Source: Gluconacetobacter sacchari
GTDB taxonomy: Bacteria > Pseudomonadota > Alphaproteobacteria > Acetobacterales > Acetobacteraceae
Assembly (NCBI RefSeq): GCF_014174255.1
Contig: NZ_JABEQJ010000023.1
Location: forward strand, 1-64,000
Direction of reading: 5' to 3'
Length of the DNA stretch: 64,000 nt
Shown here one piece after another: positions 8,276 to 16,799 of this stretch. The translations under genes were made by a program, and so were the position numbers. Positions within the stretch are counted from its first letter, which is position 1; the number at the start of each line of letters is the position of its first letter. The notes beneath the pieces are model-generated. The model saw only the letters and a list, made by a program, of their open reading frames with translations. It did not search any database and had not been told where the DNA came from.

Positions 8276-8980
8276 ATGGACGTGCTCCAATATTCGCCAC
8301 AGATCCTGTCGGAGCCGCCGTCGCTCTTCCCGGGTTACGCGAGCACGGTCGCGCGCTCGCCCCGCCAGCCGCTGGTGCGGATTCCGCAGACCCTTACCGA
8401 GGTAACCGGCCCGGTGGATTTCGGCACCAGCCTGCTGCGCCCGCCGGCCCATGACATGACGCGCCAGGGCAAGGGCGAGCCGCTGGGCGAGCGCATCATC
8501 GTCTCGGGCCGGATTCTCGACGATCGCGGCCGCCCGGTCCCCAATACGGTGGTCGAGGTCTGGCAATGCAACGCCGCCGGCCGCTATATCCACAAGAAAG
8601 ACCAGCACGACGCCCCGCTGGACCCGAACTTCACCGGCCAGGGACGGGTCGTGACCGACGAGCAGGGCCGCTATCGCTTCGTCACCATCAAGCCGGGGGC
8701 CTATCCCTGGCGCAACCATTACAATGCCTGGCGCCCCGCCCATATCCATTTCTCGCTGTTCGGGGCCGGGTTCGCGACGCGGCTGATCACGCAGATGTAT
8801 TTCCCCGGCGACCCGCTGATCGATATCGATCCGATCGCCGGCGCGGTGCCGGTCGAGGCGCGCGGGCGCATGGTTTCGCGCTTCGATATCGAGACGACGG
8901 AAAATGAATGGGCACTCGGCTATGTCTTCGACATTGTGCTGAGGGGCCGCGACGCGACGCCGATGGAGAATCCGCTGTGA
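8276..8980 (+). CDS. pcaH: protocatechuate 3,4-dioxygenase beta subunit
   Basis: A 234-residue protein starting at ATG 8276 with AAGGAAGAAG just upstream. It is the iron-carrying subunit of the intradiol dioxygenase that opens protocatechuate to 3-carboxy-cis,cis-muconate. The expected Fe(III) ligands are visible: Tyr in AAGRYIHKKDQHDAP, Tyr in NHYNAWRPAHIHFS, and the two His of HIH in that motif. Length is close to the family's usual 235-240. It is the first gene of a tightly overlapping pcaHGBL operon. Confidence 0.95.
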   Translation: MDVLQYSPQILSEPPSLFPGYASTVARSPRQPLVRIPQTLTEVTGPVDFGTSLLRPPAHDMTRQGKGEPLGERIIVSGRILDDRGRPVPNTVVEVWQCNAAGRYIHKKDQHDAPLDPNFTGQGRVVTDEQGRYRFVTIKPGAYPWRNHYNAWRPAHIHFSLFGAGFATRLITQMYFPGDPLIDIDPIAGAVPVEARGRMVSRFDIETTENEWALGYVFDIVLRGRDATPMENPL

Positions 8981-9576
8981 ACGACATGACTGCTCCCGCC
9001 CCCCTGGCGCTGACCCCGTGGCAGACGGTCGGCCCATTCTTCCATTACGCCCTGCCGTGGGAGGGGGGGGGAATCCTGGCGCATGACGGCGCGCGGGGTG
9101 AGCGCATCGTGGTGCGCGGCCGCGTGGTGGATGCCGACGGCGCCCCGATCCCCGATGCGCTGGTCGAAATCTGGCAGGCCAATGCCGCTGGTCGCTACGC
9201 CCATCCCGACGACCAGCGCGACGGCCTCCCGGTCGATCCCGCCTTCATCGGCTTCGGTCGCTGCCCGACGGACGAAGAGGGGATGTTCACCTTTCACACC
9301 GTGCGTCCAGGCGTGGTGCCGGGGCCGGGCAACATGGCCCAGGCGCCGCATATCGCCGTCGGCCTGCTGGGGCGTGGGCTGCTGCGGCGTCTGGTGACGC
9401 GGCTTTATTTCCCGGAATCTGACGCCAACGCCACCGATCCGATTTTGGCCCTGGTCGATCCCGCCCGGGTCGAGACGCTGATCGCCGTTCGTGATGGCGC
9501 GGTTGACGGTGTGCCGGCCTACCGGTTCGATATCCGCATCCAGGGCGAGAACGAGACCGTGTTTTTCGATGTCTGA
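8977..9576 (+). CDS. pcaG: protocatechuate 3,4-dioxygenase alpha subunit
   Basis: A 199-residue protein that pairs with PcaH to form the dioxygenase. The conserved fold motifs VGPFFHYALPW, VEIWQANAAGRYAHP and QAPHIAVGLLGRGL are present, and as usual for alpha subunits the iron ligands are absent. GTG 8977 is preferred because it overlaps the pcaH stop in a GTGA arrangement that suggests translational coupling; an in-frame ATG lies at 8986. Its stop overlaps the start of pcaB. Confidence 0.93.
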   Translation: MNDMTAPAPLALTPWQTVGPFFHYALPWEGGGILAHDGARGERIVVRGRVVDADGAPIPDALVEIWQANAAGRYAHPDDQRDGLPVDPAFIGFGRCPTDEEGMFTFHTVRPGVVPGPGNMAQAPHIAVGLLGRGLLRRLVTRLYFPESDANATDPILALVDPARVETLIAVRDGAVDGVPAYRFDIRIQGENETVFFDV

Positions 9577-10975
9577 CGAAGCGATGCGTGGGGATGGAGC
9601 GATGGTGGGGGGCGGGGCGGAGCCAGAGGGCGACAGGCTGCTGGACGGCATGTTCGCCACGCCTGCTGTCCTGGTCGCGCTGGACGATGGCGCGCGGCTG
9701 CGGACTATGCTGGCATTCGAAGTTGCGCTGGCGGCGGCGCAGGCCGATCTCGGCATCGTGCCCCGTGACGCCGCCGACATGATCGCCGCATGCGCCAGCC
9801 CCAAAGCCTTCGACATCGCCGCCATCGCGCAGGCCGCCGGCCGGGCAGGCAATATCGCCATCCCCTTCGTCGCCGCCTTCACCGCCATCGTGGCGCGGCG
9901 GGATGGCGCGGCCGCGCGTTACGTCCATTGGGGCGCCACCAGCCAGGATGTGATCGACACGGCGACCGTGCTGCAACTGCGCGCGGCGGTTTCCGCGTTG
10001 CGGATCGACCTGCTGCGGCTGGAAACCGCGCTGGCCCGGATCGTGGCTGATCACGCCGCGACCGTGCTGCCGGGCCGGACCTGGTTGCAGCATGCCGTGC
10101 CCACTACGCTGGGGCTCAAGGCCGCCGGCTGGCTGACGGCGGTTGCGGCTGCGCGAAGGGCGGTGGATGACGCCGCCGCGCGCGCCGCCAGCCTGCAATT
10201 CGGTGGCGCCGCCGGGACGCTCGCCTCGCTGACCGGCCAGGGGCTGGATGTCGCGCGCCGGGTGGCCGCGCGCCTGGACCTACGCCTGCCACCGCTGCCG
10301 TGGCATACGCTGCGCGGCGAACTGGCCGCGTGCGGGGGCGCGCTGGGCGTGCTCTGCGGCGCGCTGGGCAAGCTGGCCCGCGACCTTTCGTTGATGATGC
10401 AGACCGAAATCGTCGAATTGCTGCCGCCGGGCGGCAAGGGGCAGGGCGGATCTTCCACCATGCCGCATAAGCGCAATCCAGTCGGCTGCGCCATTGCGCT
10501 CTCGGTTGCCACCCAGGCCCCCGGCCTGGTCGCGACCCTGCTTTCCGCCATGGTACAGGAGCACGAACGCGGCCTGGGTGGCTGGCACGCCGAATGGCAG
10601 ACCCTGCCCGCCCTGCTGCGCCTCGCCGCCGCCTCCGCCGCGCGAATGGCCGAAACGGTTGAGGGGACGGAAATCCGCCCCGGGGCGATGCGGGCCGACC
10701 TGGGCCGCACGCATGGATTGATGATGGCCGAGGCCGTGAGCATGGACCTGGCGCGCTCGATCGGCAAGGAAGACGCCCACCATGTGCTCGAAGAGGCCAG
10801 CCGCACCGCCCTGGCCGAAGGCCGGCCGCTGGAACAGGTCCTGAAGCAGGACCGCCGCGTCACCGTCGCCCTGTCGGCCGACGAGATCGGGCGGCTGATG
10901 GACCCGGCGCATTATCTTGGAAACGCAAGGGATTTCTGCGAACGGGCCCTTCAGGCCTGGCGCGGAGGAGAGTGA
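9569..10975 (+). CDS. pcaB: 3-carboxy-cis,cis-muconate cycloisomerase
   Basis: A 468-residue member of the fumarase/aspartase superfamily, recognised by the signature GGSSTMPHKRNPVGC near residue 290, with HWGATSQDVIDTA earlier. It converts 3-carboxymuconate to 4-carboxymuconolactone. ATG 9569 lies inside the last codons of pcaG (eight-base overlap), showing tight coupling. The length is slightly above the 450 residues typical of bacterial PcaB because of an N-terminal Gly/Glu-rich extension. Confidence 0.93.
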   Translation: MSDEAMRGDGAMVGGGAEPEGDRLLDGMFATPAVLVALDDGARLRTMLAFEVALAAAQADLGIVPRDAADMIAACASPKAFDIAAIAQAAGRAGNIAIPFVAAFTAIVARRDGAAARYVHWGATSQDVIDTATVLQLRAAVSALRIDLLRLETALARIVADHAATVLPGRTWLQHAVPTTLGLKAAGWLTAVAAARRAVDDAAARAASLQFGGAAGTLASLTGQGLDVARRVAARLDLRLPPLPWHTLRGELAACGGALGVLCGALGKLARDLSLMMQTEIVELLPPGGKGQGGSSTMPHKRNPVGCAIALSVATQAPGLVATLLSAMVQEHERGLGGWHAEWQTLPALLRLAAASAARMAETVEGTEIRPGAMRADLGRTHGLMMAEAVSMDLARSIGKEDAHHVLEEASRTALAEGRPLEQVLKQDRRVTVALSADEIGRLMDPAHYLGNARDFCERALQAWRGGE

Positions 10976-10978
10976 TCG

Positions 10979-12148
10979 ATGTTCGTGACACTTTCGGATC
11001 TGAACGTGAATGTCCGGCTGGACGGCCCGCCCGGTGCGCCGGCGCTGCTGCTGCTGCACTCGCTCGGCACCTCGTCCGACATCTGGGACGGGCTGGTCGG
11101 TGCCCTGTCCGGTGGCTTCAGGATCATCCGCCCCGATATGCGCGGGCACGGGCTGACCGGCGTGACGCCGGGTCCCTACACGATCGAGGGCCTGGCCGCC
11201 GACGCCTGCGCAGTGTTGGACGCGCTGGGGGTCGAGGCCGCGCATGTCGCCGGCGTGTCGATCGGCGGGCTGATCGCGCAGGCGATGGCGCTGCATGCTC
11301 CCGCCCGCGTCCGCTCGCTGGTCCTGATCGACACCGCGCCGGTCTTCCCGACCGAGGCCTCGTGGCGTGAACGCGCGGCATTGGTCCGCGCGGCCGGTCT
11401 GGCCGGCATGGCCGATGCGGTCATGGGCCGCTGGATCACTCCCGCCGGCCTCGACACCCCCGCCGCGCGCGGCCTGCGCCAGATCTTCCTGCGTACCGAC
11501 CCCGAGGGCTATGCCGCCGCCTGCGAGGCGCTTGCCGCCTGCGATCTCAGCGCCCGCATCGGCACCATTGCCGTGCCCACGCTGGTCGTGGTCGGGGAAG
11601 ATGACCCTTCCACCCCCGTTGCCACCGCACGGGCACTGGCGGACAGCGTGCCGTCGTCGCGACTGGTGATCTTGCCCCAGGCCTCGCACATCCCGACCGT
11701 CGAACAGCCCGACGCCGTCGCCGCCGCGCTGCTCGACGCTTTCTCTCCCGCCACGCGGGACGACGTTCCCCCCGATCTCTATGCGGCCGGAATGGCGGTC
11801 AGGCGCGCCGTCCTCGGCACGGCCCATGTCGATCGGTCCACTACCCGCATCACCGATTTCGACCGTTATTTCCAGACTTTCATCACCCGCACCGCCTGGG
11901 GTCAGGTCTGGTCCCGCCCGCAGTTCGATCGCCGCACGCGCTCCATCGTCACGCTGGCCCTGCTGGCCGGCCTGGGTTGCGAGGAGGAATTCGCGCTGCA
12001 TATCCGCGCCTCGCGCAATACTGGCTGTTCGGACGAGGATATCGCCGAACTGCTGTTGCACGTCGCCGTGTATGCCGGCATCCCGAAAGCCAACGGTGCG
12101 GTGCGGTGCGCGAAGGAGATCCTCGCCGAGATGGCGGCCCAGGTATAG
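10979..12148 (+). CDS. pcaL: fused beta-ketoadipate enol-lactone hydrolase / 4-carboxymuconolactone decarboxylase (PcaL)
   Basis: A 389-residue bifunctional protein. Residues 1-255 are an alpha/beta hydrolase (PcaD): oxyanion region LLLLHSLGTSSDIW, nucleophile Ser in GVSIGGLIAQ, Asp in GEDDPSTP and His in ASHIPTVEQP. Residues about 260-389 are the carboxymuconolactone decarboxylase (PcaC), with MAVRRAVLGTAHVDRS and FALHIRASRNTG. Together they convert 4-carboxymuconolactone to beta-ketoadipate. The fusion order D-C is that known as PcaL. It starts four bases after the pcaB stop. Confidence 0.93.
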   Translation: MFVTLSDLNVNVRLDGPPGAPALLLLHSLGTSSDIWDGLVGALSGGFRIIRPDMRGHGLTGVTPGPYTIEGLAADACAVLDALGVEAAHVAGVSIGGLIAQAMALHAPARVRSLVLIDTAPVFPTEASWRERAALVRAAGLAGMADAVMGRWITPAGLDTPAARGLRQIFLRTDPEGYAAACEALAACDLSARIGTIAVPTLVVVGEDDPSTPVATARALADSVPSSRLVILPQASHIPTVEQPDAVAAALLDAFSPATRDDVPPDLYAAGMAVRRAVLGTAHVDRSTTRITDFDRYFQTFITRTAWGQVWSRPQFDRRTRSIVTLALLAGLGCEEEFALHIRASRNTGCSDEDIAELLLHVAVYAGIPKANGAVRCAKEILAEMAAQV

Positions 12149-12159
12149 GGTTGCGTCTC

Positions 12160-12182
12160 CGTTCTTTTTTGAAAGAAAGAAC
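12160..12182. repeat. short A/T palindrome after pcaL
   Basis: GTTCTTT and AAAGAAC flank a short A/T-rich centre just downstream of the pcaL stop. It is a weak dyad without a GC stem. It may act in transcription termination, but this is uncertain. Confidence 0.3.
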
Positions 12183-12319
12183 GCCTTGTCTTGCGCCATC
12201 GGCAGCATGACGGTCGACCGCATGTCCGGTAACAACCAGTCCGGCCCGCCCTTCGGCAGCTACGTGCCCGCATCGACCGGCTCCGCCGCAGGCTGTTCCG
12301 CGCGTCAGGCCCTATAAAT

Positions 12320-12583
12320 TCGCCATCGCCGAACTGTTGTGCCACGGCCTCAGCCGGCGGGCCGGCATTCTTGCACGCGCAGCGCGATGCGGGCGCCGAA
12401 CCGGCGGGTGTATCGGCCCTGCTGGTCGGCGACGTCGTCGCCCGGACCGCCGTCACGCATCTGGTCGCCGCCGCGCGGGAAAGAGGCTGCCGCACCGCTG
12501 CCGGCACGCAGATGTATGACGTTGTTCAAAGACTGACGTTGGATTTTTTGCTATCCCGCAATGATTCTCGAGATATCACATGA
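12320..12583 (+). pseudogene. aroE-like (shikimate/quinate dehydrogenase) C-terminal remnant
   Basis: In the frame ending at 12583 the peptide LLVGDVVARTAVTHLVAAARERGC followed (in sequence at 12430-12550) by an AAGTQMYDVVQRLTLDFLL stretch resembles the C-terminal lobe of shikimate dehydrogenases, where DVV-x-P-x-T-PL-x-AAR-x-xGC and G-x-x-M are usual. No N-terminal substrate-binding lobe, catalytic Lys or Rossmann motif is found upstream, and the other frames are broken. An intact relative lies at 16799-17629, so this looks like the decayed tail of a second copy. The left edge is approximate. Confidence 0.5.
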
Positions 12584-12637
12584 TCGGGAGAAGCCGCATC
12601 GGCGCTTGCCCTCGGGGGTCGGTTTGGTCTGAATAAT

Positions 12638-12671
12638 GTTCGCTATACGCCCTAGTGTGCGTATAGCGAAC
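12638..12671. promoter_or_regulatory. perfect 13-bp inverted repeat, candidate PcaR operator
   Basis: The arms GTTCGCTATACGC (12638-12650) and GCGTATAGCGAAC (12659-12671) are exact reverse complements separated by eight bases, 62 bases upstream of pcaI. The half-site resembles the GTTCGAT-type repeats bound by PcaR and PcaU in Pseudomonas and Acinetobacter. It most likely controls pcaIJF. Confidence 0.65.
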
Positions 12672-12732
12672 AAAACGGGCAACGCGACCGCAGGCCGCGA
12701 GCCGCCCGGGAAAGAGCGCGGGAAACAGGGCG

Positions 12733-13434
12733 ATGATCAACAAGGAAGTCCGCGACATCGCGGACGCACTTTCCGGCATCGAGGACGGACAGGTGGTGAT
12801 GGTCGGGGGGTTCGGCTCCGTGGGCCAGCCCGATGCCCTGATCGAAGGGCTGATCGAACGGGGCGCACGTGACCTCACCATCGTCGCCAACAATGCCGGG
12901 GCAGGCCGCATAGGGCTGGCGAAGCTGATGGAAGCGGGGCGAGTGCGGAAGATCATCTGCTCCTTCCCCCGCTCCGCCGGGTCGGTAGTGTTCGAGGAAC
13001 TGTTCCGCGCGGGCAAGCTGGAACTGGAAATCGTGCCGCAGGGCACGCTGGCCGAGCGGATTCGCGCGGCCGGTGCCGGGATCCCCGGCTTTTATACCGC
13101 GACGACGGTGGGCACCCTTTTGGCTCGCGGGAAGGAAAGCCGGGTCTTCGACGGCCGGACCTATGTGCTGGAACAGGCGCTTCATGCCGATGTCGCGCTG
13201 GTCGAAGCCTGGCGGACGGACCGAATGGGCAATTGCATCTATCGCGAAAGCGGCCGCAATTTCAACGCCGTGATGGCGATGGCCGCGCGCACGACGGTGG
13301 TGCAGAGCTGCGGCATGGTCGCGGCCGGTGTGCTGGACTCTGAAGCGATCGTCACACCCGGCATCTTCGTCGACCGTATCGTCGTCGTGCCTGAGACCGC
13401 GAACGCCCGGATCGCAGAAGCGGGAGCCGCATGA
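12733..13434 (+). CDS. pcaI: 3-oxoadipate CoA-transferase subunit A
   Basis: A 233-residue class I CoA-transferase alpha subunit. The family loop VMVGGFGSVGQPDALIEGL is near residue 22 and GFYTATTVGTLLARGKE follows around 117. With PcaJ it moves CoA from succinyl-CoA to beta-ketoadipate. ATG 12733 is in the first frame after the palindromic operator. Its stop overlaps the start of pcaJ (ATGATC). Together with pcaF it forms a second pca operon, separate from pcaHGBL. Confidence 0.93.
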   Translation: MINKEVRDIADALSGIEDGQVVMVGGFGSVGQPDALIEGLIERGARDLTIVANNAGAGRIGLAKLMEAGRVRKIICSFPRSAGSVVFEELFRAGKLELEIVPQGTLAERIRAAGAGIPGFYTATTVGTLLARGKESRVFDGRTYVLEQALHADVALVEAWRTDRMGNCIYRESGRNFNAVMAMAARTTVVQSCGMVAAGVLDSEAIVTPGIFVDRIVVVPETANARIAEAGAA

Positions 13435-14099
13435 TCATGATCGCCTACAAATCCCTGTCCCGCAAGGACCTCGCCGCGCGGATCGCGCGCGACATCCCCG
13501 AAGGATGGTACGTCAATCTCGGCATTGGCATCCCGACCCTGGTGGCCGACGCGATCCCCGCCGGGCGCGAGGTCATCCTGCATAGTGAGAACGGCATTCT
13601 GGGCTTCGGCCCGGCACCGGCGCCGGATGCGATCGATCCGTGGCTGATCAATGCCGGCAAGCAGCATGTCACGCTCAATCCGGGCGGCAGCTTCTTCCAT
13701 CATGCCGACAGTTTCGCGATAATCCGCGGTGGCCATCTCGACCTGTGCGTGCTGGGTGCGTTCGAGGTCGCGGCGAATGGTGACCTGGCCAATTGGGCGA
13801 CCTCGGCCCAGGACAGCGCGCCGGCGGTCGGCGGCGCGATGGATTTGGCGGTAGGCACGCCCCGCGTCTGGGTGGCTACCGAACACACGACGCGCGACGG
13901 CGCGCCGAAGCTGGTGGAACGCTGCGCCTATCCGTTGACGGCGCCGGGGGTGGTCAACCGCGTCTATACGAATCTCGCGGTCATCGACGTGCGGGATGGG
14001 CATTTCGTGGTGACGGAAATGGTCGCGGGCCTGACTCGTGATGCCCTCCAGGCCCAGACCGGGGTCGAACTGATGTTCGAGGTGCCGGAATATGCGTGA
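13431..14099 (+). CDS. pcaJ: 3-oxoadipate CoA-transferase subunit B
   Basis: A 222-residue beta subunit of the succinyl-CoA:3-ketoadipate CoA-transferase. The catalytic Glu is visible in the SENGILGFGP motif near residue 52, and GIGIPTLVAD and NPGGSFFHHADSF are family hallmarks. ATG 13431 overlaps the pcaI stop; a second in-frame ATG at 13437 is possible. Its last codons overlap the start of pcaF by eight bases, consistent with a translationally coupled pcaIJF unit. Confidence 0.93.
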   Translation: MIMIAYKSLSRKDLAARIARDIPEGWYVNLGIGIPTLVADAIPAGREVILHSENGILGFGPAPAPDAIDPWLINAGKQHVTLNPGGSFFHHADSFAIIRGGHLDLCVLGAFEVAANGDLANWATSAQDSAPAVGGAMDLAVGTPRVWVATEHTTRDGAPKLVERCAYPLTAPGVVNRVYTNLAVIDVRDGHFVVTEMVAGLTRDALQAQTGVELMFEVPEYA

Positions 14100-15297
14100 C
14101 GCCTATATCTGTGATTTCACGCGCAGCCCGATCGGGCGCTACGCCGGGGCGTTGCGCGATGTCCGCGCCGACGACCTGGCGGCCCATCCGCTGCGCGTCC
14201 TGCGCGAACGCAACGCGAAGGTCGATTGGGACGCGCTGGACGATTGCATCTTGGGGTGCGCCAACCAGGCGGGCGAAGACAATCGCAATGTCGCGCGCAT
14301 GGCCGTGCTGCTGGCAGGTTTTCCGGTCGGCACGCCGGGCACGACCATCAACAGGCTGTGCGGCTCGGGCCTCGACGCCGTCGGTCAGGCCGCCCGCGCG
14401 ATCCGAGCGGGCGAGGCCGACCTGATGCTTGCGGGCGGGGTCGAGAGCATGTCGCGCGCGCCCTTCGTGATGGCCAAGGCGACCGAGGCTTTTTCGCGCG
14501 AGGCCGCGATCCATGACACCACCATTGGATGGCGTTTCGTCAATCCGGCGCTGCGAGACGCCTGGGGCTGCGATTCCATGCCCGAGACCGGCGAGAATGT
14601 CGCCGCTCGCTACGCGATCTCGCGCGCGGATCAGGATGCGTTCGCCCTGGCCTCGCAGCACAAGGTTGAGCGTGCGCGCCGGGCCGGCTATTTCGCACGT
14701 GAGATCACGCCACTGGTCGTGCGCACCCGCCGAGCGGAGGTCACGGTCAGCGAGGACGAGCATCCGCGTCCCGAAACCACTGCGGAAGGGCTGGCAAAGC
14801 TGAAAACCCCATTCCGGAAGGAGGGCGGCACCGTCACAGCCGGCAATGCCTCCGGCGTCAATGACGGCGCGGCCTGCCTGCTGCTGGCCAGTGAGGACGG
14901 GGCCAGGCGCCACGGCCTGACGCCCAGGGCGCGGGTGGTGGCGATGGCGATGGCGGGGGTAGAACCGGCGGTCATGGGCATCGGCCCCGTTCCAGCGGTG
15001 CGGCGCGTGCTGGAAAAGACCGGATTTTCTCTGGATGATATCGATCTGGTCGAACTGAATGAGGCCTTCGCCAGCCAGTCGCTGGCCGTGCTGCGCGCGC
15101 TGGGGCTGCCGGACGATTGCGAGCGGGTCAATCCGCACGGCGGCGCCATCGCGCTGGGCCATCCGCTGGGCATGTCGGGCGCGCGCCTGTCGCTGACGGC
15201 GGTCAACGGTTTGGAACAGCGTGGAGGCCGGCGCGCGCTGGTGACCATGTGCATCGGCGTCGGGCAGGGTATCGCGGCGATCATCGAGCGTATATAG
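14092..15297 (+). CDS. pcaF: 3-oxoadipyl-CoA thiolase
   Basis: A 401-residue thiolase that cleaves beta-ketoadipyl-CoA to succinyl-CoA and acetyl-CoA, the last step of the pathway. The nucleophile Cys sits in INRLCGSGLDAVGQ (about residue 90), the acid/base His in GGAIALGHPLGMSGAR and the second Cys in TMCIGVGQG near the C-terminus. The length matches PcaF/PaaJ enzymes. It is the last gene of the pcaIJF operon; a 113-base gap follows before the transporter. Confidence 0.95.
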   Translation: MRDAYICDFTRSPIGRYAGALRDVRADDLAAHPLRVLRERNAKVDWDALDDCILGCANQAGEDNRNVARMAVLLAGFPVGTPGTTINRLCGSGLDAVGQAARAIRAGEADLMLAGGVESMSRAPFVMAKATEAFSREAAIHDTTIGWRFVNPALRDAWGCDSMPETGENVAARYAISRADQDAFALASQHKVERARRAGYFAREITPLVVRTRRAEVTVSEDEHPRPETTAEGLAKLKTPFRKEGGTVTAGNASGVNDGAACLLLASEDGARRHGLTPRARVVAMAMAGVEPAVMGIGPVPAVRRVLEKTGFSLDDIDLVELNEAFASQSLAVLRALGLPDDCERVNPHGGAIALGHPLGMSGARLSLTAVNGLEQRGGRRALVTMCIGVGQGIAAIIERI

Positions 15298-15410
15298 GCT
15301 CGCGGAAAGGGACTCGTACCGATCGATTCCCACGTAGGCCGTTTGCTCCAACAATAACAAGAAAACGAAGAGCCGGCAGTCGTCGACCGGGATCTTCAAT
15401 GGAGTCCGCA

Positions 15411-16799
15411 ATGTCTGGTTCTATTCTGTACGAGGCAAAGCCGGCCACGCCGCTGCCACATCACGACGCAAGCGGCGGCTCGTCCTTGTCCACCGCAGAC
15501 GTGGCCGCGCCGGCTGGCTGGACGATCATGCGCGCCATCATCATCGCGCTATGCTTCGGCGTGAACATGGTCGATGGCGTCGATGTGTTGATGCTGTCCT
15601 ATGTCGCGCCGACGCTTTCGAAAAGCCTTGGCCTGAGTGCCGAGCAACTCGGGCTGGTATTCAGCTCCGGCCTGGCCGGCATGGCGTTCGGCGGATTGGT
15701 GATTGCCCCGTTCTCGGACAAGACCGGGCGGCGGCCGCTGATTATCTTTTCGGTCGCATTGATGTCGGTCTGCATGCTCGCCAGCGGCTATGCCACATCG
15801 TTGACCGAACTCATGGTCCTGCGCCTGGGCGTGGGGGCGGGCATCGGCGCCGCCCTGGCCGGAATCTCGACGCTCGCCGCCGAATACGCGCCGCCGAAAC
15901 ATCATGATTTCGCGGTAGCCATGCTACAAGGCGGCTATCCCATCGCCGCGACGATCACTGGCTTCATCGTGGCACCGCTGATCCATGTCCGGAGCTGGAA
16001 CGTTCTATTGATCGGGGCCGGTCTGTTTTCGGCCTCCGCGTTGCTGCCGTTGATCTTCTTCTTGCCGGAGTCGATGGCGTTCCTCGTGCAGCGCCAGCCG
16101 CGCGATGCGCTGCGTCGCATCCAAGCGATCGAACGCCGGTTACGCTTGTCCCAAACGACGGAACTGCCCGCCGTCGCCTCCGTCGAGCGTGCGAACGCGG
16201 GGGTGGGCGGCTTGTTCCGCGAGGGTCGGTCGCTCCGGACCATCCTGTTATGGACCTCGATCGTCTGCGGATTCATGACGCTCTATTTCATCATCAGCTG
16301 GATTCCCAAGCTGGCGGTCGAGGCCGGGCTGGAAATCTCGGACAGCATCTATGCTGGCGCGCTGTATAATATCGGCGCCTTTGTCGGTTGTGCGACCATC
16401 GGCATCGTCGCCATGCGGCTGACCCTGCATCGCACGATCATGCTCTATCTGCTGATCGCGGCGGTGGCGCTCAGCATCTTCGGCTCGGTCACGATGTCGG
16501 TCTGGCAGGTGCTGGGCGTGGCATTCGTGATCGGCATTTTCCTCCAGGGCGGGTTCAACGGTCATTATCCGCTCGCTGCCGGCCTCTATCCGGTCAAGGT
16601 CCGGGCCACCGGGATGGGTTGGGCGATGGGCGTGGGCCGCATCGGTGCCGTGATCGGCCCGTATATGGGCGGCATGCTGCTTCAGCACCATGTCCGCCTG
16701 TCCATCATCTTTCAGATCTATGCGATACCGCTCCTGGTTTGCGCCGGCTGCGTCTTCGCCATGTCGGTGATCCAGCGTTCCATCAACAGGGGGGTGTGA
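15411..16799 (+). CDS. MFS aromatic acid transporter (AAHS family, PcaK-like)
   Basis: A 462-residue inner-membrane protein with about twelve hydrophobic segments. The AAHS signature DGVDVLMLSYVAPTL in helix 1, the SDKTGRRPL loop between helices 2 and 3, and GLYPVKVRATGMGWAMGVGRIG in the second half are all visible. Family members bring 4-hydroxybenzoate, protocatechuate, shikimate or related acids into the cell by proton symport. ATG 15411 has GGAG six bases upstream; ATG 15399 would add four residues. Its stop overlaps the dehydrogenase start (TGATG), linking uptake with the shikimate branch. Confidence 0.88.
   Translation: MSGSILYEAKPATPLPHHDASGGSSLSTADVAAPAGWTIMRAIIIALCFGVNMVDGVDVLMLSYVAPTLSKSLGLSAEQLGLVFSSGLAGMAFGGLVIAPFSDKTGRRPLIIFSVALMSVCMLASGYATSLTELMVLRLGVGAGIGAALAGISTLAAEYAPPKHHDFAVAMLQGGYPIAATITGFIVAPLIHVRSWNVLLIGAGLFSASALLPLIFFLPESMAFLVQRQPRDALRRIQAIERRLRLSQTTELPAVASVERANAGVGGLFREGRSLRTILLWTSIVCGFMTLYFIISWIPKLAVEAGLEISDSIYAGALYNIGAFVGCATIGIVAMRLTLHRTIMLYLLIAAVALSIFGSVTMSVWQVLGVAFVIGIFLQGGFNGHYPLAAGLYPVKVRATGMGWAMGVGRIGAVIGPYMGGMLLQHHVRLSIIFQIYAIPLLVCAGCVFAMSVIQRSINRGV

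Noticed and set aside
8135-9037. N-terminal extension of the AraC gene to 9037
   Set aside because: The extra 300 codons are antisense to pcaH/pcaG and do not fit the usual AraC length.
10280-12235. 651-codon open frame on the minus strand
   Set aside because: It lies antisense to pcaB and pcaL, whose protein families are unmistakable. The minus product is Gly/Arg/Gln-rich low-complexity sequence, a usual shadow in high-GC DNA.
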